A stretch of DNA of 64,000 bases, taken from NCBI GenBank assembly GCA_028456385.1, contig JALNQF010000113.1:84709-148708 (forward strand), given 5' to 3'. A model generated the notes under the pieces. That model was not told the DNA's origin and made no database searches. It saw nothing but the letters and a program-made list of their open reading frames with translations. The position numbers were made by a program, and so were the translations under genes. Source of the stretch: Ophiosphaerella korrae (taxonomy: Eukaryota > Ascomycota > Dothideomycetes > Pleosporales > Phaeosphaeriaceae). This document shows positions 1 through 11,894 of the stretch, piece by piece; position 1 is the first letter of the stretch; the number at the start of each line of letters is the position of its first letter.

Positions 1-733
1 GAGCGTCAATGGAAATACGTCATGGAGGCTCAATACGAGCTGTAGTACTTTGTATGGTTATTGACCTTGTTATGTGGCCGCATTGGTAGGAATGATAAGG
101 ATAAGAGGAGAGAACACAATATCGGGAACGTTCGGTTGTGTCCGTTAGCACATGAATGAAAGCCATCAATTACACTCTGACCCAGTGATATCAAATAGCA
201 CCACAATTGTTCAATATCTTTCTTGGCCAGGCGATAATACTACAGACTGCCTGCGGTCTTATTGAGTGCGTAAAATTGTTCGAATTCATGGACATGTTGC
301 ACAATGTTTATCTCAGTACAGTGATTTCAATTGAAAACATGTCGTGAAGCTTCGGAAGCTATCTCACAAGACTGACACTACGTCCACTTGGCTCCCTGAA
401 TTTTGGACGAGCAAGATTGGGTACGTATGAGATCATAGCTGTTCTTGATTCGCTGAGTATTGGTTTAAAAGTATTCAACGAGTAAGAAGCCGTTGTTGAT
501 ATCATGAACGATAAAAAAGCGAGCGGGTTCCGGCTATCACGCGTCCACCCAGCAAACTAGCCTTCGTCATTGGCGGAACTTGTGGACTGTTATAAACTGT
601 ATCCGCACCCCCAAGTTGAGCTTTCTAAAATGCACCGAACCCATAGTCTCTTCATACAGATACCATACCATCAACCACGCTTACCACATCCAAAGCAAAA
701 TCTCCCTGAAAGCGGAAATTTGAACACGCGCAC
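1..733. other. Intergenic, no gene seen
   Basis: No open frame of convincing length or recognisable product on either strand. Base composition is ordinary for the window. The last 150 bases are rich in CA and CC, compatible with a 5' leader for the degraded ORF that follows. Confidence 0.5.
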
Positions 734-1213
734 ATGGGGAACATGAACCCTATGTCCAACCGTTATACGCATACGAGAAGAGTAGCACCAAATCCTCACA
801 ACACACGGCCTCATGGCAACCACGCGGAGCTACCAATCCCTTTCGCCTCCATCCAGGCAAACAACATCCTCCAGATTCAGAGTGTTCAAGCTGAGGCTTG
901 CATATACTATTCCGTTCCTTCACTGGGCTCACAACGTCCGTCACGATAGAACTTCATGACATTTGAACTATTTCCCTCACCACAGGATTGTGTGGAGCTT
1001 AAATATGATGCGTATTCGCCTAAATCACGAGATTTCATAGAGTCCATATCCTACAAGCCTTCACCTTCTGATGTTGAGTCCTTTGTGTCCAGACCAACTT
1101 TCGCACAACAACAGGATGGCTTAATCAAAAAGGATATTTCTCAAGTGTCTCAAAACACCGATATTCTTGCTCAGCAGAGAAGCATGAATGATACTGAGAA
1201 AAATTTTTTTTAG
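734..1213 (+). pseudogene. Unrecognised ORF interrupted by one in-frame stop
   Basis: An ATG at 734 opens a frame that stops at TAG 947-949. The same frame stays open from the next codon and has an ATG at 956, ending at 1213. Read together the two parts would give about 158 residues. The first part is rich in N, P and H. The second is acidic and polar, ending in a hydrophilic tail. I recognise no domain, signal peptide or membrane segment. A CAG-to-TAG change would explain the stop, but the frame could also be chance or hold an unseen intron. Low confidence that this was ever a gene. Confidence 0.2.
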
Positions 1214-1739
1214 CCGAAAGCGGCTAGTATGCCAGTTCTGGTTTGGCGCTATCACAACCTCGTTTAATCCATGGTTAGATGAGCTGCTGCCTCGGTTGCT
1301 ATAGTCAGTTACGGAGGTGTCTCAATCCGTTCGAATCAGCTCCCCAAAGGTCAAGTTTTCAAAATGTTTGCATAGCGCCTGAGGCAGCCACAGGGAAAGG
1401 GGCGACCATTTGGATCAAGGATTCAGCGACGTGTGGGGGTACACGGGCTGATCAATTCCTACGTCGTCCGGTGGCGTTTTGAACCTTGTTACACATGGCG
1501 CAAGGCTGGGGCTCGGCGCCTGGACAACTGACGAGGCTGAAGTTCGAAAATGTTCAGCCTGATGAGGTGCACACATACCACGTCTACTATGCGTTTACCG
1601 CGACACTGGGGACTAACTACAAACTTTCTAGCGAGTAAATAATGTGAGATTCTCTCCACGATATCCGTTCTATCAACAAAAAAAACTTACGGTGCCCCAA
1701 AGTCGTTGTCGCAAGTCCTCAGAGTCGTCCTCACCAACA
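1214..1739. other. Intergenic with short ORFs, upstream of membrane-protein gene
   Basis: Contains two small ATG-initiated ORFs (67 codons at 1279 and 47 codons at 1496) without recognisable products. It leads into the ATG at 1740. The frame of the downstream gene extends up to about 1644, but only through GTG, not a eukaryotic start. Confidence 0.4.
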
Positions 1740-3254
1740 ATGACGACAGTATCTCAGCTCCGGGCACAATGGTCGAATCCAGGCGATGTCCTCTCCCTTC
1801 TGCTCATTATCGGAGGCGACATCGTCCAGAAAGCACTGGCACAATCGACGGCAGGTCGCGTGCCTCCCGTCTGCTTCTCGTTCGGATGGGTGGCCTACTC
1901 CTTCACCACTCTGGTTGGGGTTATCGGTGACGGAAGGCTTCTCCCACCGCCCGATTACCCTGTCAAAGTCTTCAACCTGGAGACGGCTTATGCGCGCGAA
2001 AACAAGAACTGGATCCTGGGCAGAGTCCTACGAGACAACGAGGTATTCATGAATAAAAGAGGTGGGCTGAACGGCGCGGCGTTCAGGATCTCAATCTACA
2101 AGGCTGAGGATCAATCGAAGAAACGGCGTCTTTTCACCAGCGAGATTATATGGCTGATGGTGACTCTCATTCAGCTTGGAGTTGCAGCGATACCACTTCG
2201 TATGGATAGAGAGTGGGGTGTGTTTCTCATTACCTTCAGTGGAATCGTTGCGTCGATTGTTGCTGGTGGGTTACCACAGTGGAGCATTGAGAAGCTGCCC
2301 TTGAAAAGATCGAGTTCAAAGTACATTGCGCTGACAAGTGGCAATGGGTCAAGGGAGGTCATGATCATTTATGGAGATGGAGTCGCTTTGGATCTAGAAG
2401 AACTTGCCGCAGGAGAAAGTCCACGATCTGATCGTGTATGGGAGGCATCCTCGTTATTCTCCGCAAGGATCAAAGGAAAGATTGGCGAGACCCACAAGAG
2501 TGGCAATGAGTATCGACGCGCTTTCATGTACGATGGACTCCCCGTTGGCCTGTGGATGACGCGCATCGCGTGCTTCTGTCAGACGATATTCTGGGTTGTA
2601 CTGCTCATCACAGTCGCCGGTCTCAGGTCTCACAGCTGGTACCTCGTCCTTGTCGGTGGTCTGGGTATGCTCCAAAACGCCATTCTAGCTGCTGTCGCGC
2701 GATCTCCCGACAGCCGTGGTCTGCCGCTTACGTTGGCAGACACCATCATCGCGCAGCGGACCATGGATGGCCTGATGGACCTTGAAATGACTATCACTGG
2801 AGCCGGTCAAGTCCTTCTGGACGAGTTCTTCCCGGGTTCGTTGACAGAGGAGGAGATTGCGTGGTGGTCTGGAGATCGAGACACGTACGACGATAAGCGG
2901 ATGGAACGTGATCGGAATCAGAAGAGCGAGGTGAAGCGAGGGAGACCGAGGTCGCGCATGCCACGGAAGAATATAGACATCCCTGATATCAATATCACTG
3001 GGAAACTGCGACGGTCTAGACGTACTTCCAGCTGGGAATCGTATCTGTCGGACGATGCTGAGATGCTACCGTTGTCTCCACCTTCGATCCCACGCGACTA
3101 TGGACCGAGGTCGAGCCTTCCTTTCAAAAAGCCAGATGTTACTGCGAATATTGTGCCAGAATCCCCAAGACATGAGCTTCTGCCGAGAAATGATCCTCCG
3201 CAAGCTCGCCGTAAGCGCTCGGAGGATTCAGTTCGATCGCCAGACTGGGCATAA
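1740..3254 (+). CDS. Conserved fungal multipass membrane protein, function unknown
   Basis: Single-exon gene of 504 residues. The open frame extends upstream to 1644 without an ATG, so the first ATG (1740, protein start MTTVSQLRAQ) is chosen. About six hydrophobic segments are visible: two near the N terminus (VLSLLLIIGG, then VCFSFGWVAY), two in the middle (IIWLMVTLIQ, then VFLITFSGIV), and two around residues 285-330 (FWVVLLITVA, then LVLVGGLGML). The last 130 residues are hydrophilic and rich in Arg, Ser and Pro, presumably a cytoplasmic tail. From memory this matches a widespread ascomycete family of uncharacterised membrane proteins beginning 'LSNPGDILSLLLL'. No enzymatic motif is seen. 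It converges on the minus-strand HET gene, the two stops being about 130 bases apart. Confidence 0.75.
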   Translation: MTTVSQLRAQWSNPGDVLSLLLIIGGDIVQKALAQSTAGRVPPVCFSFGWVAYSFTTLVGVIGDGRLLPPPDYPVKVFNLETAYARENKNWILGRVLRDNEVFMNKRGGLNGAAFRISIYKAEDQSKKRRLFTSEIIWLMVTLIQLGVAAIPLRMDREWGVFLITFSGIVASIVAGGLPQWSIEKLPLKRSSSKYIALTSGNGSREVMIIYGDGVALDLEELAAGESPRSDRVWEASSLFSARIKGKIGETHKSGNEYRRAFMYDGLPVGLWMTRIACFCQTIFWVVLLITVAGLRSHSWYLVLVGGLGMLQNAILAAVARSPDSRGLPLTLADTIIAQRTMDGLMDLEMTITGAGQVLLDEFFPGSLTEEEIAWWSGDRDTYDDKRMERDRNQKSEVKRGRPRSRMPRKNIDIPDINITGKLRRSRRTSSWESYLSDDAEMLPLSPPSIPRDYGPRSSLPFKKPDVTANIVPESPRHELLPRNDPPQARRKRSEDSVRSPDWA

Positions 3255-3385
3255 CGACTATGTATTGCACGGAGTCAAGGATGAGTCTTGGTTGATTTCC
3301 TACCTTAGGGTATCTTGGTAGTAGTGGATTGATGCACTTGACTTGTTTTGCATTACGAGATGGTATATTACCGAAAATGTACACA

Positions 3386-6300
3386 CTATTCCAGGTTGAA
3401 AAACGTCTTAGCCCTTTCAATACCCTTCTTGAACTCGAGACTGACCCCCCAGGAAGGTTTCGGGAACTCAGTGTGAGACTTCTTCAGATTGCCGGGTGGC
3501 GGCACGTTGTCCGTATACTCAACGACTGCGCTCTTTTCGTTCAACAAGCCTCCCGCTGCAGCTGTCGGATGTGGTGGAATGTTCCTCGAGCTGCTGGCCA
3601 CAGTAGCGACGGTATGTGTTGATTGAGTTAGATCTGGAATCTCCGTTCCGCACACCGATGTGGTATCATCAGCGTCTGCATCCGTTGGAACCTCTCTGTC
3701 CATTGCATATCGCGCAGGGTATGGTTTGACTCTTCCTTCAGAGATTGCAACATTAATCTCTGACGCAGCTTCTGTGGGAACCTTCGATTCTTCGTCCATT
3801 CCCCCATCACTACCGGTGCGGCTGTCAACATACCACTGCTGATCCTCTTCAAGAGCTTCACCGCAGATAATCCTTTTGCGATACGTATCTTTGCGGCTTT
3901 GGATGATTTCGTCCTTCCTAGCCTTCTGCTCGTCCCGGGTATCTGTCTCACGTCTCACGTTGACACGCCCGATGATGTAAACCTTGAAGATTCTCTTGCC
4001 GCTGTCCTTCCCGAGCTCTCTCTGTTCCCTTGTTTCATAGACTTCCACCAGCAGCCCAATTTCCGCTATCTCCCGGGGTCTAGGACGACTTAGTATGATT
4101 GCAAGCTGCTCCGCGCGTTCCTCGTATACCACACCTTTCTTTGTGCTGAATTCCTTGTTGTCTGCCCGTTCCACGTGATACCATTCGGAAAGAGAGCTGT
4201 CGCTTGGAAACCAGAAGCCTTTGCCATTCGTAAATCCCAATATGGCATTGCGGTCTTGACAGTGTAGCAGGAATCCTGGGAATTCGACAAGCAAGCCACC
4301 TTTAAGTGGCTCCAGCTTCGCTGATTTTGAAACCACGGAGATTGGGTCAGGGTGATCAACTCCTTCAGCCTCCATCCAAGTGAGAGGTGCCCAGCCAAAG
4401 CCTTTCAGTTGAATACGATCGCCTGGTAGGAAAATGATGCCAGGGGGTATTGCTCCAGGCGAGTTCTCTTCTAGCACCATCCAAAAATCCCTCATGTACT
4501 CTTTGAGCTTGGCATCTCTCTCGTGGTCTTTCAGAATCTGACCGCCAGCGAAGGAAGTAGTTTGGTAATCCAAGTTCAGCAGTGTCGCGAGGGCAAGAGT
4601 TTCGTGCTCCTTCTTACTCGTGGTCTGCGTAAATTAGCGTCGAGGGACTGAGACAACTGAGGTTCGATGACGTACTCTCCACTGCGCGGCTTTCCAGACG
4701 CTGGCAACTAAGCCCACACTGTTGGTAGATGTCAAACCATGTATCCGTGCTTTTCGGTCTTGTCCCAACATGTTGTGATAGTAGCTTCTCGCATTTGCTG
4801 GAAGACTTGAGATCAACTTCTCGTCGACATCAACATACAGCTCCTCGATTTCGTCCAAATCTACAAGGGGGATGTTCTTATTATCACCTTTATCCCATCT
4901 TCCGAATGCAAATAGAAGTTTTCGGCTAAGGTACGCTTCTTGAAGGGTCCAAAGTCTCCGCATCCATCCACTGGCGAGGATTCGCATTGCTGTCGTGGTG
5001 TAGTCCTTGTCAGTCCAGGACATGTTGTTCAACCCATTATCGATGACGATGGTATACCGCGCCCTTGAGTACACCTTATAGATTTGAGCTATCGCTTTCT
5101 TTCTTGTGTCTTTGAACTGCTTCTCGACCGGTATTGCTAAGGTGTCCATCCAGAAAGGGAGCGGGGTCGGGTTGCGCCTTTCTTCCCCCATCTTCTGTCT
5201 GTTCCTTTGCGACTGGGCCTCCCTGAGAAGCTCCCACAAGTAATCAAGTTGGCATTTCCACAGCTTGTTCTTGCTTGGGTTTCCATACCCATCCGACCAG
5301 ACGTGCGATATCGTGGCATAGTCTTCGGAGAGATTACTTTCCTTCACTTTCAACTCTATCGAATCGCGCATGCTCGAACGCTCATTGAATACAAAAAGGG
5401 GTACTTTGTCAGCCTCGATGATTTCAACGACCTTGCTGATATTGTCGATACCGATCATATCGTGGCATGGCGTGTGGCATGTGGGAAGCCCCCTTTCTTC
5501 GTCTTTTTCTTGTTCTTTTATGTCTTTATCCCCTTCTCGAAGACAGTGGCCGAGTTCTGGATGGCAGGGATGATCGATCCTTCCGTGGAGACAGTCCGGA
5601 TGATGTTGGGTTGCATATTCCCCAGGGTACTGTTTGACTTCGGACTTCCGGGAACATTCCATCTCATTACACCCAGCTTCTTTGTGGCCCTTGGAAACAT
5701 GCCCTCGATGTGAAACGTACACGGACAGTAAGGCTGTTGCGTTGTCCCTTAATTGAGACCTTAGTAGCTTTATCGTCCGAGGGCACCAGTCATCCATCTT
5801 CTCTAGAACGGCTGAAGGGCTTCCCCAACCGATCGTCGCATCTCCATACCAGTCGCGGGCCTTGAAGCCCACTTCTTGGATGATCTTTGCTTTTGCGTTC
5901 GTCAAGGTCTCGCCCAAAACCATGAGTGTCAAAGCCAGGTTTTGGTCAAGCTGAGTCGGCGGTTTAGCACCAGACTCGGGGGAATGATTCTTGATCACTC
6001 TTCGTGCGACGTCCAGAGCAAGCTGCGCGCGGATCAGTCTTAAAGTTTGTCCTGACTTATTTTCCTCCTTCGTTTCCCACCCTCGCCAGTCATTCAATAT
6101 TTTGGGCAAGCTCTTTGTGCTGATCACCCTCTCATTTCGAAGCATTTCCCAATCAAATGGCCTGCAGTTGTCATCGTAGACTACAGCCGCAACCAGTCCA
6201 AAGAATAACCATGACTGCATGAGTTTCCCGAATTTAACGCTGGGTTTGATATCAGGCTTACTGATGGTGTAGGTCGAGGAGTCGAATTTCCAGCCTTGCA

Positions 6301-6427
6301 GGTTGGGAAAGCCATGGAAGTGACATTCCCTTGTATTCTCAGCGGTGTATATGTTGCCTTCGTAAAACACCGGGAACTCGCCATCACCATTCGCATCATG
6401 TTCTATCTTCAGGCCGAGATGTTCCAT
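3386..6427 (-). CDS. HET-domain (heterokaryon incompatibility type) protein
   Basis: Two exons, 6427-4676 and 4624-3386, joined across a 51-nt intron (4625-4675; donor GTACGT, branch GCTAAT, acceptor CGCAG) in phase 0, giving 995-996 residues. HET-type hallmarks lie at about residues 340-500: YATISHVW followed by DGYG, then FWMDTLAIP, then K-A-I-..-IYKVYSRARYTIV and a WMRRLWTLQEA motif. These match the HET family (PF06985), whose members trigger cell death on contact with incompatible non-self or act in related recognition. A Cys/His-rich stretch (about 250-305) precedes the HET block. The C-terminal 400 residues are polar and charged, with no NACHT or repeat domain seen. It is divergent from the hydrolase-TPR gene, with about 700 bases between the starts. 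The partner and trigger are unknown. Confidence 0.85.
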
Positions 6428-7135
6428 GATAAGGCCAAATTAAGTCGTAATCCGATCTTGACGTTGCTCTTGGGTGCTGAAGTTCATTGTCTGACCGGAA
6501 CGGGGCCTTGCAAGACCAGCGCATTTAATTCCATTTTCTCAGCCTGGTCTCGTTTCAATCGCAGAGCCTCGTCTGCCCACCACCTGGCTGTCAAGGGACT
6601 CGAACATCGTTGGGGGCTGGATTCGCTAAATGGGTGTGGTGAGGTCTGTTCACGATTGGCTCGGGCCGGGCTGTGGCTGCATACTGCGAACTGCATCGGC
6701 TCCCTTCCGTAATATTGTTTCATAAGATCAGCTCAGTGGTCCGGATTTGGTATGCTGGGCCGAACCTTTCTGCCTTCAAGCCTCGAGTCCATAGCGCAGC
6801 GCGTTGTAGTTGGTCGTCCGCCGCGACCCGTCCGGCACGCCGGCGGGGACTGCCATAGCCCTTTCGGGTTGCCCTGTCATTTCGAGACGTTTCGCTGCTG
6901 ATTAGGAATGCGGCAAGGATTGGAATTTTGCCAATCGAGTCGCGTGCAAGGCAGTCCCACAGTCGCCGCAGCTGCGCGCAATGCCACCGCCACATGCAGC
7001 CCACGTTATGCCGCAGGACGCATTTCAAAACAGGCCGGTCGCGCTCACCCTTTTTAGTCTCCTGTTCTCATCTGGTCCTTCACTTTGCAAATCCTTGGTA
7101 TGAAAGACGACTGAAGAAGGCCATCGTCTCCAGCC
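6428..7135. promoter_or_regulatory. Shared upstream region of divergent HET and hydrolase-TPR genes
   Basis: This 708-base interval separates the ATG of the HET gene (minus) and the inferred ATG of the hydrolase-TPR gene (plus), so it must hold both promoters. It is GC-richer than most intergenic DNA here. ORFs in it have no recognisable product. No specific box is called. Confidence 0.45.
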
Positions 7136-10100
7136 ATGTTCCAGAGTATTCCTGGCGTCGGGCCGCTGCAGTTGACATCGTTTCAAACGCTTAAGGGCGT
7201 GAGTGGATCTAGTGAGGCCGCACCAAAAATCGAGTAAGTTATGACGTACCGACGATATTCGCCACTACAGGAAGCTCACCCGACCATAGCATTCTTCTGG
7301 TTCATGGCTGTCTCGCTCCAAGAGCACATGGGCTCGAGAAAAGGCTACGAAAAAGTGTTGCCTCGATCGGTGAAGAGCTTGGAAAACAGATCGGGCTGTG
7401 CAGAGCACACGTGTTTGGCTTCGACGCCGCCAAGCTTTTGCGTAAAGGAAAACCAACACTGAACGACATTGTCGGAGACTTGCTAAATAATGTCAAAGGC
7501 ATTAAGGTACGTTCCTCCGCTCATATTATTTTGTGGTGACGCTGAACCTCGTTACAGAACCGAACTCGGCTTGTGGTTATTGCACACAGTGTGGCAGCCT
7601 GGGTTGTTCGAGAAGCGCTTGTGCAGTCACAGTACGACAGGGAACTAGAGAAGGTCCCCATTGGTATCGTTGACTTTGGCCTGCCGCGTGATCTTGATTG
7701 TGACTACTGGAAGGATGAAGAACACTGGAACAAATTGAGAGACAGTTTGCTTGGATCCTTCAACAAGGGTTCCGCAGTTTTGACGCCAAAAATCAATATT
7801 AAAGCTGCGGCCGAGCGAGATGGGCCTTCGAAGAAGGAAAACTCGGTTCTCACAGTCTCAATAATCGAAGAAGTCATGCGGGGGTTCACAACTTTTAGAG
7901 AGGGTCTCCGAAACCCAGATAAAGCCTTGCCTGTATACCCAGTTTGCTGCCCCGAGAAAAAGGCAAGCTACTCACAGATTAAACTCTTCCATTTACCAGC
8001 GCTGATTATTGGATAGGGGGTGGATCGGAAAGACACGGGGGATTCACAGAAAAGTACCTCCAGTACTAATTCAATTGAAAGTCACGAAACCATGTTCGTA
8101 AGGATGAGTATTGAGGGGGAAGAGGAGATCATTGGTTTCTTCAAAAGTGTATCGGACAACGAACCGGCCTTGATTCCTGCGTCAGCTAAACGTGTCAACT
8201 CTCCGCGAGCGTCCCGTACATTTGTCAGTGATGAGGCCCCCGTAGAGCGGCGGCCTTCTGTGCGCAGCTCCTCCAGGACACGATATAGTGGCTCATATGA
8301 CTCAAGGAGTGTCAGATCTTCTTACGCCGGAGGACCTTTTCTACCTACGAGCGAGGAGCATCCCTGGTCTACACAATCGATAGAGGGTTCTACAACTCCC
8401 AAGCTCTCTGGAGTTCCGTTCGAACTTTACCCACGAGTGGAATCCCCACTACCAATGGCTTCCGTTCTTCTACGCACGGGATCCACAAAGCCCTATAAAA
8501 GCGTGGGTTTCAAGGGGATTGGCGACCAGGAGCAGGAAAATACAGCAATAGTAGAAGGCCATTTGCAAATCCCTTCGGCCGCTGGAAACATCTACACACC
8601 TGTTGATCTGCAGCAAAGCAAACAAATCGCATCCGGTTATATGCAGAACGGGGATCTGAAAGAAGCCAACAGCTTGTATGGCTTCCTTATCCAATACTAC
8701 GAGGACCATGATTGCATTGATCGCGGTTACTACAAGATGAGGCTACAAGTCGGTCAGATCGATTATATCCGGGGCGAATACAAAGATTCTGAAGAAAAAC
8801 TTAAGGCTTTACTTGAAAAGCAATACAATATATCTCACAGAGACTCATCCGAAGCAGCTTTCACCTCTGAGATCGCAAAATGGTTAGCATTGTCGCAGTG
8901 GAGACGAGGTAATTATACTAATGCTCAAAAGACGTTGGAAACCTGCAGAACAAAATTGCCGGATGAAAGCAGGAACAGTTCGGATCTTTTGAGCACCCTA
9001 GCTCTCGTCCTTGCCTCCGTAGGGGCCTTCAAGCGGGCCTGGACACTCAGCAAGCAGGCAATCGACCCAGAAAATTTCAAAGCCACCGACAATTCCGAGG
9101 AAAAAGACAAGGATGTTCTATCTGGAAGAAGAAGCTCGTGTCTCGTTAATCACGCGCGGATATCATACGCAGTAGGAGAACTGGACGAGGCACATAAATA
9201 CAACAAAGAAGCTTTAGAAGACTTGAACAAGCGCTTGGGTCCAAAGCACTTCGTCACCCTTGACGCTTCTGGTTTAGAGGCTTGGTTATGTTTAGCCAGA
9301 AGCCGGACATCCCAAGCTGCAGAAGGGGTTCGTCGCACGCTGCGAGAAATGATTCAGCGTTTGGGGGAATCCCACCCGTCTACTCTGCAAACGTTCGAGA
9401 CTTTGGTCCTCGTGTACAAAAGCGAAGGTCGATACTCGGACGCCGAGGAAACGGCAACATATCTCCTTCGCCAGAACGCCGAAAAGCTCGGAGAGAGCCA
9501 CCCTCAAACTCTAAAATCGAAGACAATCCTTGCAGAGATCCTGCTCGCCTGTGGGAAAGGGGCCGATGCCGAGAGGACGCAGAAGGAAGTGATTAACATC
9601 CAGGAACGACCTGACGCGGAAATCGATTATCCTGGCTTGTTTTTCTATAAGACAACGTTAGCAAACATCCTCCGGGAGAATGGTAAGTGGGACGATGCGA
9701 GGGAGCTAAGCCTCCAGATTCTTGCGGAAGAGCTTCTTAAGTTTGGAAACGAGGAAGACACAGAAGAAGCAACCTCATCTCAGAAACAAAAGCTTCCGGA
9801 ACGCCTTCCAGAGAACGAATACATCGACATGATGGGGCTCCGCAACCTTCTCGAGTCCTCAAAACCCATCAGGGCACTCTTGAATAACTTACCTCTCAAT
9901 CCCCTGGCAAACTTACAGCCTGTCAAGATATACCCTCCGATCATTCAGACACTGCATTGTCTTGCACTCTGTGAGCAGGTGCGCGATGATGCTGATTTAG
10001 TCTTTGCTCGCGGGATACTCAAGATGATAACGAAAATTCGACTTTCGAGGCTGGGAACGGATCACCGACTCACCATCAATGCTCAGTACGATCTCGCGGT

Positions 10101-11049
10101 CAACTACCGACTGCGCGGCAAGTTTCAGAAGTCTCTCACGATCATTAGAGATGTAGCGAGTAGCCGCAAAAAGTCCCTTGGCTCGGATCACCCGGACTAC
10201 CTGAACGCGAAGTATCAAGAAGTCGTCGCTTTGTTTCGCCTGGGGACATGGAAGCAGGCAATAGAGGAACATCGTAAGGTTCTGAAAGCTCAATCATTCC
10301 TTCTCGGCAAGACGCATCCAGATACGGTCACGTCGCGCTTCACGCTTGGTGGCATCTGTCACTCATTGGGTCGACTGAAAGAAGCCGAAGAACTGCTCAA
10401 CGACGTCATCATTGACCAAGCGGCCCGCTATGGCGATAACCATGCCATCGTTCTGAGAAGTCGTGCGCGGCGCGCCCTCATTCGCCTGGATGCGGGCGAC
10501 TTCCAAGGTGCAGAAGAGGAGCAGAACATTGTGGTGAACGAACGGCGAAAATACCTCAAAGGGCACAATCTTCTTCGCAACTCTCGCAATGATCAGGCTC
10601 AAATCATTCAAGCCGCCGGGCGCCTAGACAAAGCTCTGTCAATCTATCTAGGTTTAGAAGCCTCACTGCCTCGCCATCAGAGACACACTCTCGGCTATGA
10701 GGTCCTGTCCAACCTGGGCTCCTGCTATTTCGAACTTGGCAATTTCTCGAAAGCAGAGGATTATCAAAGAGAGATATATAACGGGTTAAGGAAATCATCA
10801 ACACGGTCAGACGACGCTAAGCGTCTGATAGCGAGTACTTTCAATCTCGCTTTAACCGTCAAGCAGACGCCAAATCGTCATGAGGAAGCATGCCTCCTGC
10901 TGTCAGAAGCAGTGCAGCGTGCTGACGAGACCCTCACAGCAGAGCATCCCCAAAGTAAGGAGCTGCGGGTGACGCTTCAGAAGTGGCAACGTGAGGAGGA
11001 ACAGAAGATGCTCAATCATGTGCACACTGGTATTGGCTCGAAGCCTTGA
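7136..11049 (+). CDS. Alpha/beta-hydrolase fold protein fused to TPR array (NLR-like without NB-ARC)
   Basis: Inferred exons: 7136-7233, 7290-7506, 7558-7932, 8017-11049 (1,240 residues). Introns 1 and 2 are 56 and 51 nt. Intron 3 (7933-8016, donor GTATAC, branch GCTGAT, acceptor GGATAG) is proposed because the frame is open on both sides of a single TAG at 8014-8016. Otherwise that TAG splits the gene. Residues 33-39 read D-ILLVHG and S116 sits in AHSVAAW, the oxyanion and nucleophile-elbow positions of SERAC1/lipase-like hydrolases. The usual FLGTPH motif is replaced by VDFGLPRD, so activity is doubtful. A Ser-rich linker of about 180 residues follows. Then come at least ten kinesin-light-chain-type TPRs with repeated LG-x-x-HP-x-TL motifs (LGESHPSTL, LGESHPQTL, LGKTHPDTV). 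Fungal NLR-like proteins often have hydrolase, NB-ARC and TPR; no P-loop is seen here. Confidence 0.7.
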
Positions 11050-11166
11050 GCCTTTGCAGAAGCAGGTCGAATGGGGTAGTGTCAATAACGAAACTCGAGG
11101 CTCTTCTCCAAGTAATCCTTGGTCCTGCCATTACTCAGTGTATATATGCTGACGTAACCTAGGCGA

Positions 11167-11817
11167 GTGCAACCGCATCTGTGTTACTCGAGCTGGTTCG
11201 AGATGCACGCCGATTCATTGCCTCACAAGTGGGCAATAGAGAATTATCCTCTCCAGACATATGCGTCCGCACTCGTATTCAGCCCAACATGCAGCCTGAT
11301 AAGAGATCTTTTTAAGAAGGAAGAGCCAAAGCGGATCACGATAAAGCCAGCTACGGAAGATCAATGGAGCCCCTGCCTCCAGACGCTCGAGGGCCATAGC
11401 GGTTACGTCAATTCAGTAGACTCGGCCCGGCTCGCGTCGGCGTCGTTCGACAACACGGTCAAGATCTGGGATGCAAGCAGCGGCGACTGCCTCCAGACGC
11501 TCAGCATTGGCCAGGCGCTTAGCCGCATCTCATTTGACATCACTGGCTCATATCTTTAAACGGATATTGGCACCATTGAAATCAACGCTCTGTCAGGTTT
11601 GAGATCCCTTCTATCCCACTCAGAACCTCCGAATCCTCAATATCAAGGCCTAACCTCAAACGCAGATGGTGTATGGATAGCATATAATTCTGAGAACTTG
11701 CTATGGCTGCCCTCAGAGTATCGACCGTCATGTTCGGCCGTATCAGAGAAGATAATTGGTATTGGTATTGGAACCGGAAGGGTATGGATATGCAAAGCTG
11801 AGCATATAATCAGTTAA
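11167..11817 (+). pseudogene. C-terminal remnant of a WD40 NLR (HET-E/NWD type)
   Basis: One frame runs 11167-11817 with an internal TAA just before 11560. It encodes the linker and start of the WD40 region typical of fungal NACHT-WD40 proteins: LVFSPTCSLIRDLFKKEEP, then CLQTLEGHSGYVNSV. One repeat core follows (LASASFDNTVKIWDASSG), then the family's post-repeat tail (SRISFDITGSYL, stop, TDIGTIEIN ... VWLPSEYRPSCSAVSEKIIGI-like text). The first repeat has lost the usual 'AFSPD' piece. The NACHT domain and most WD repeats are absent, and there is no ATG at the left end. Such proteins act in incompatibility and innate-type sensing. This copy cannot make one. It lies about 120 bases after the hydrolase-TPR gene, in the same direction. 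Confidence 0.75.
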
Positions 11818-11894
11818 CCATACAGCGAAGAAAGCGGCAGAGGCGCCAGCGTGCAGCTTTCCAAAAACCCCAGAGTCGACGACGAGTTGATTAT

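Noticed and set aside
1279..1639. Two small ATG ORFs upstream of the membrane-protein gene
   Set aside because: Too short, no signal peptide or family; kept only as part of the gap description.
5207..5713. 168-codon plus-strand frame with hydrophobic stretches
   Set aside because: Lies opposite the HET domain; hydrophobic text arises from antisense of charged codons.
8014..8016. Stop-codon read-through in the hydrolase-TPR gene
   Set aside because: The context is TAG-GGG, not the known TGA-CTA type. An in-phase intron with branch and acceptor explains it better.
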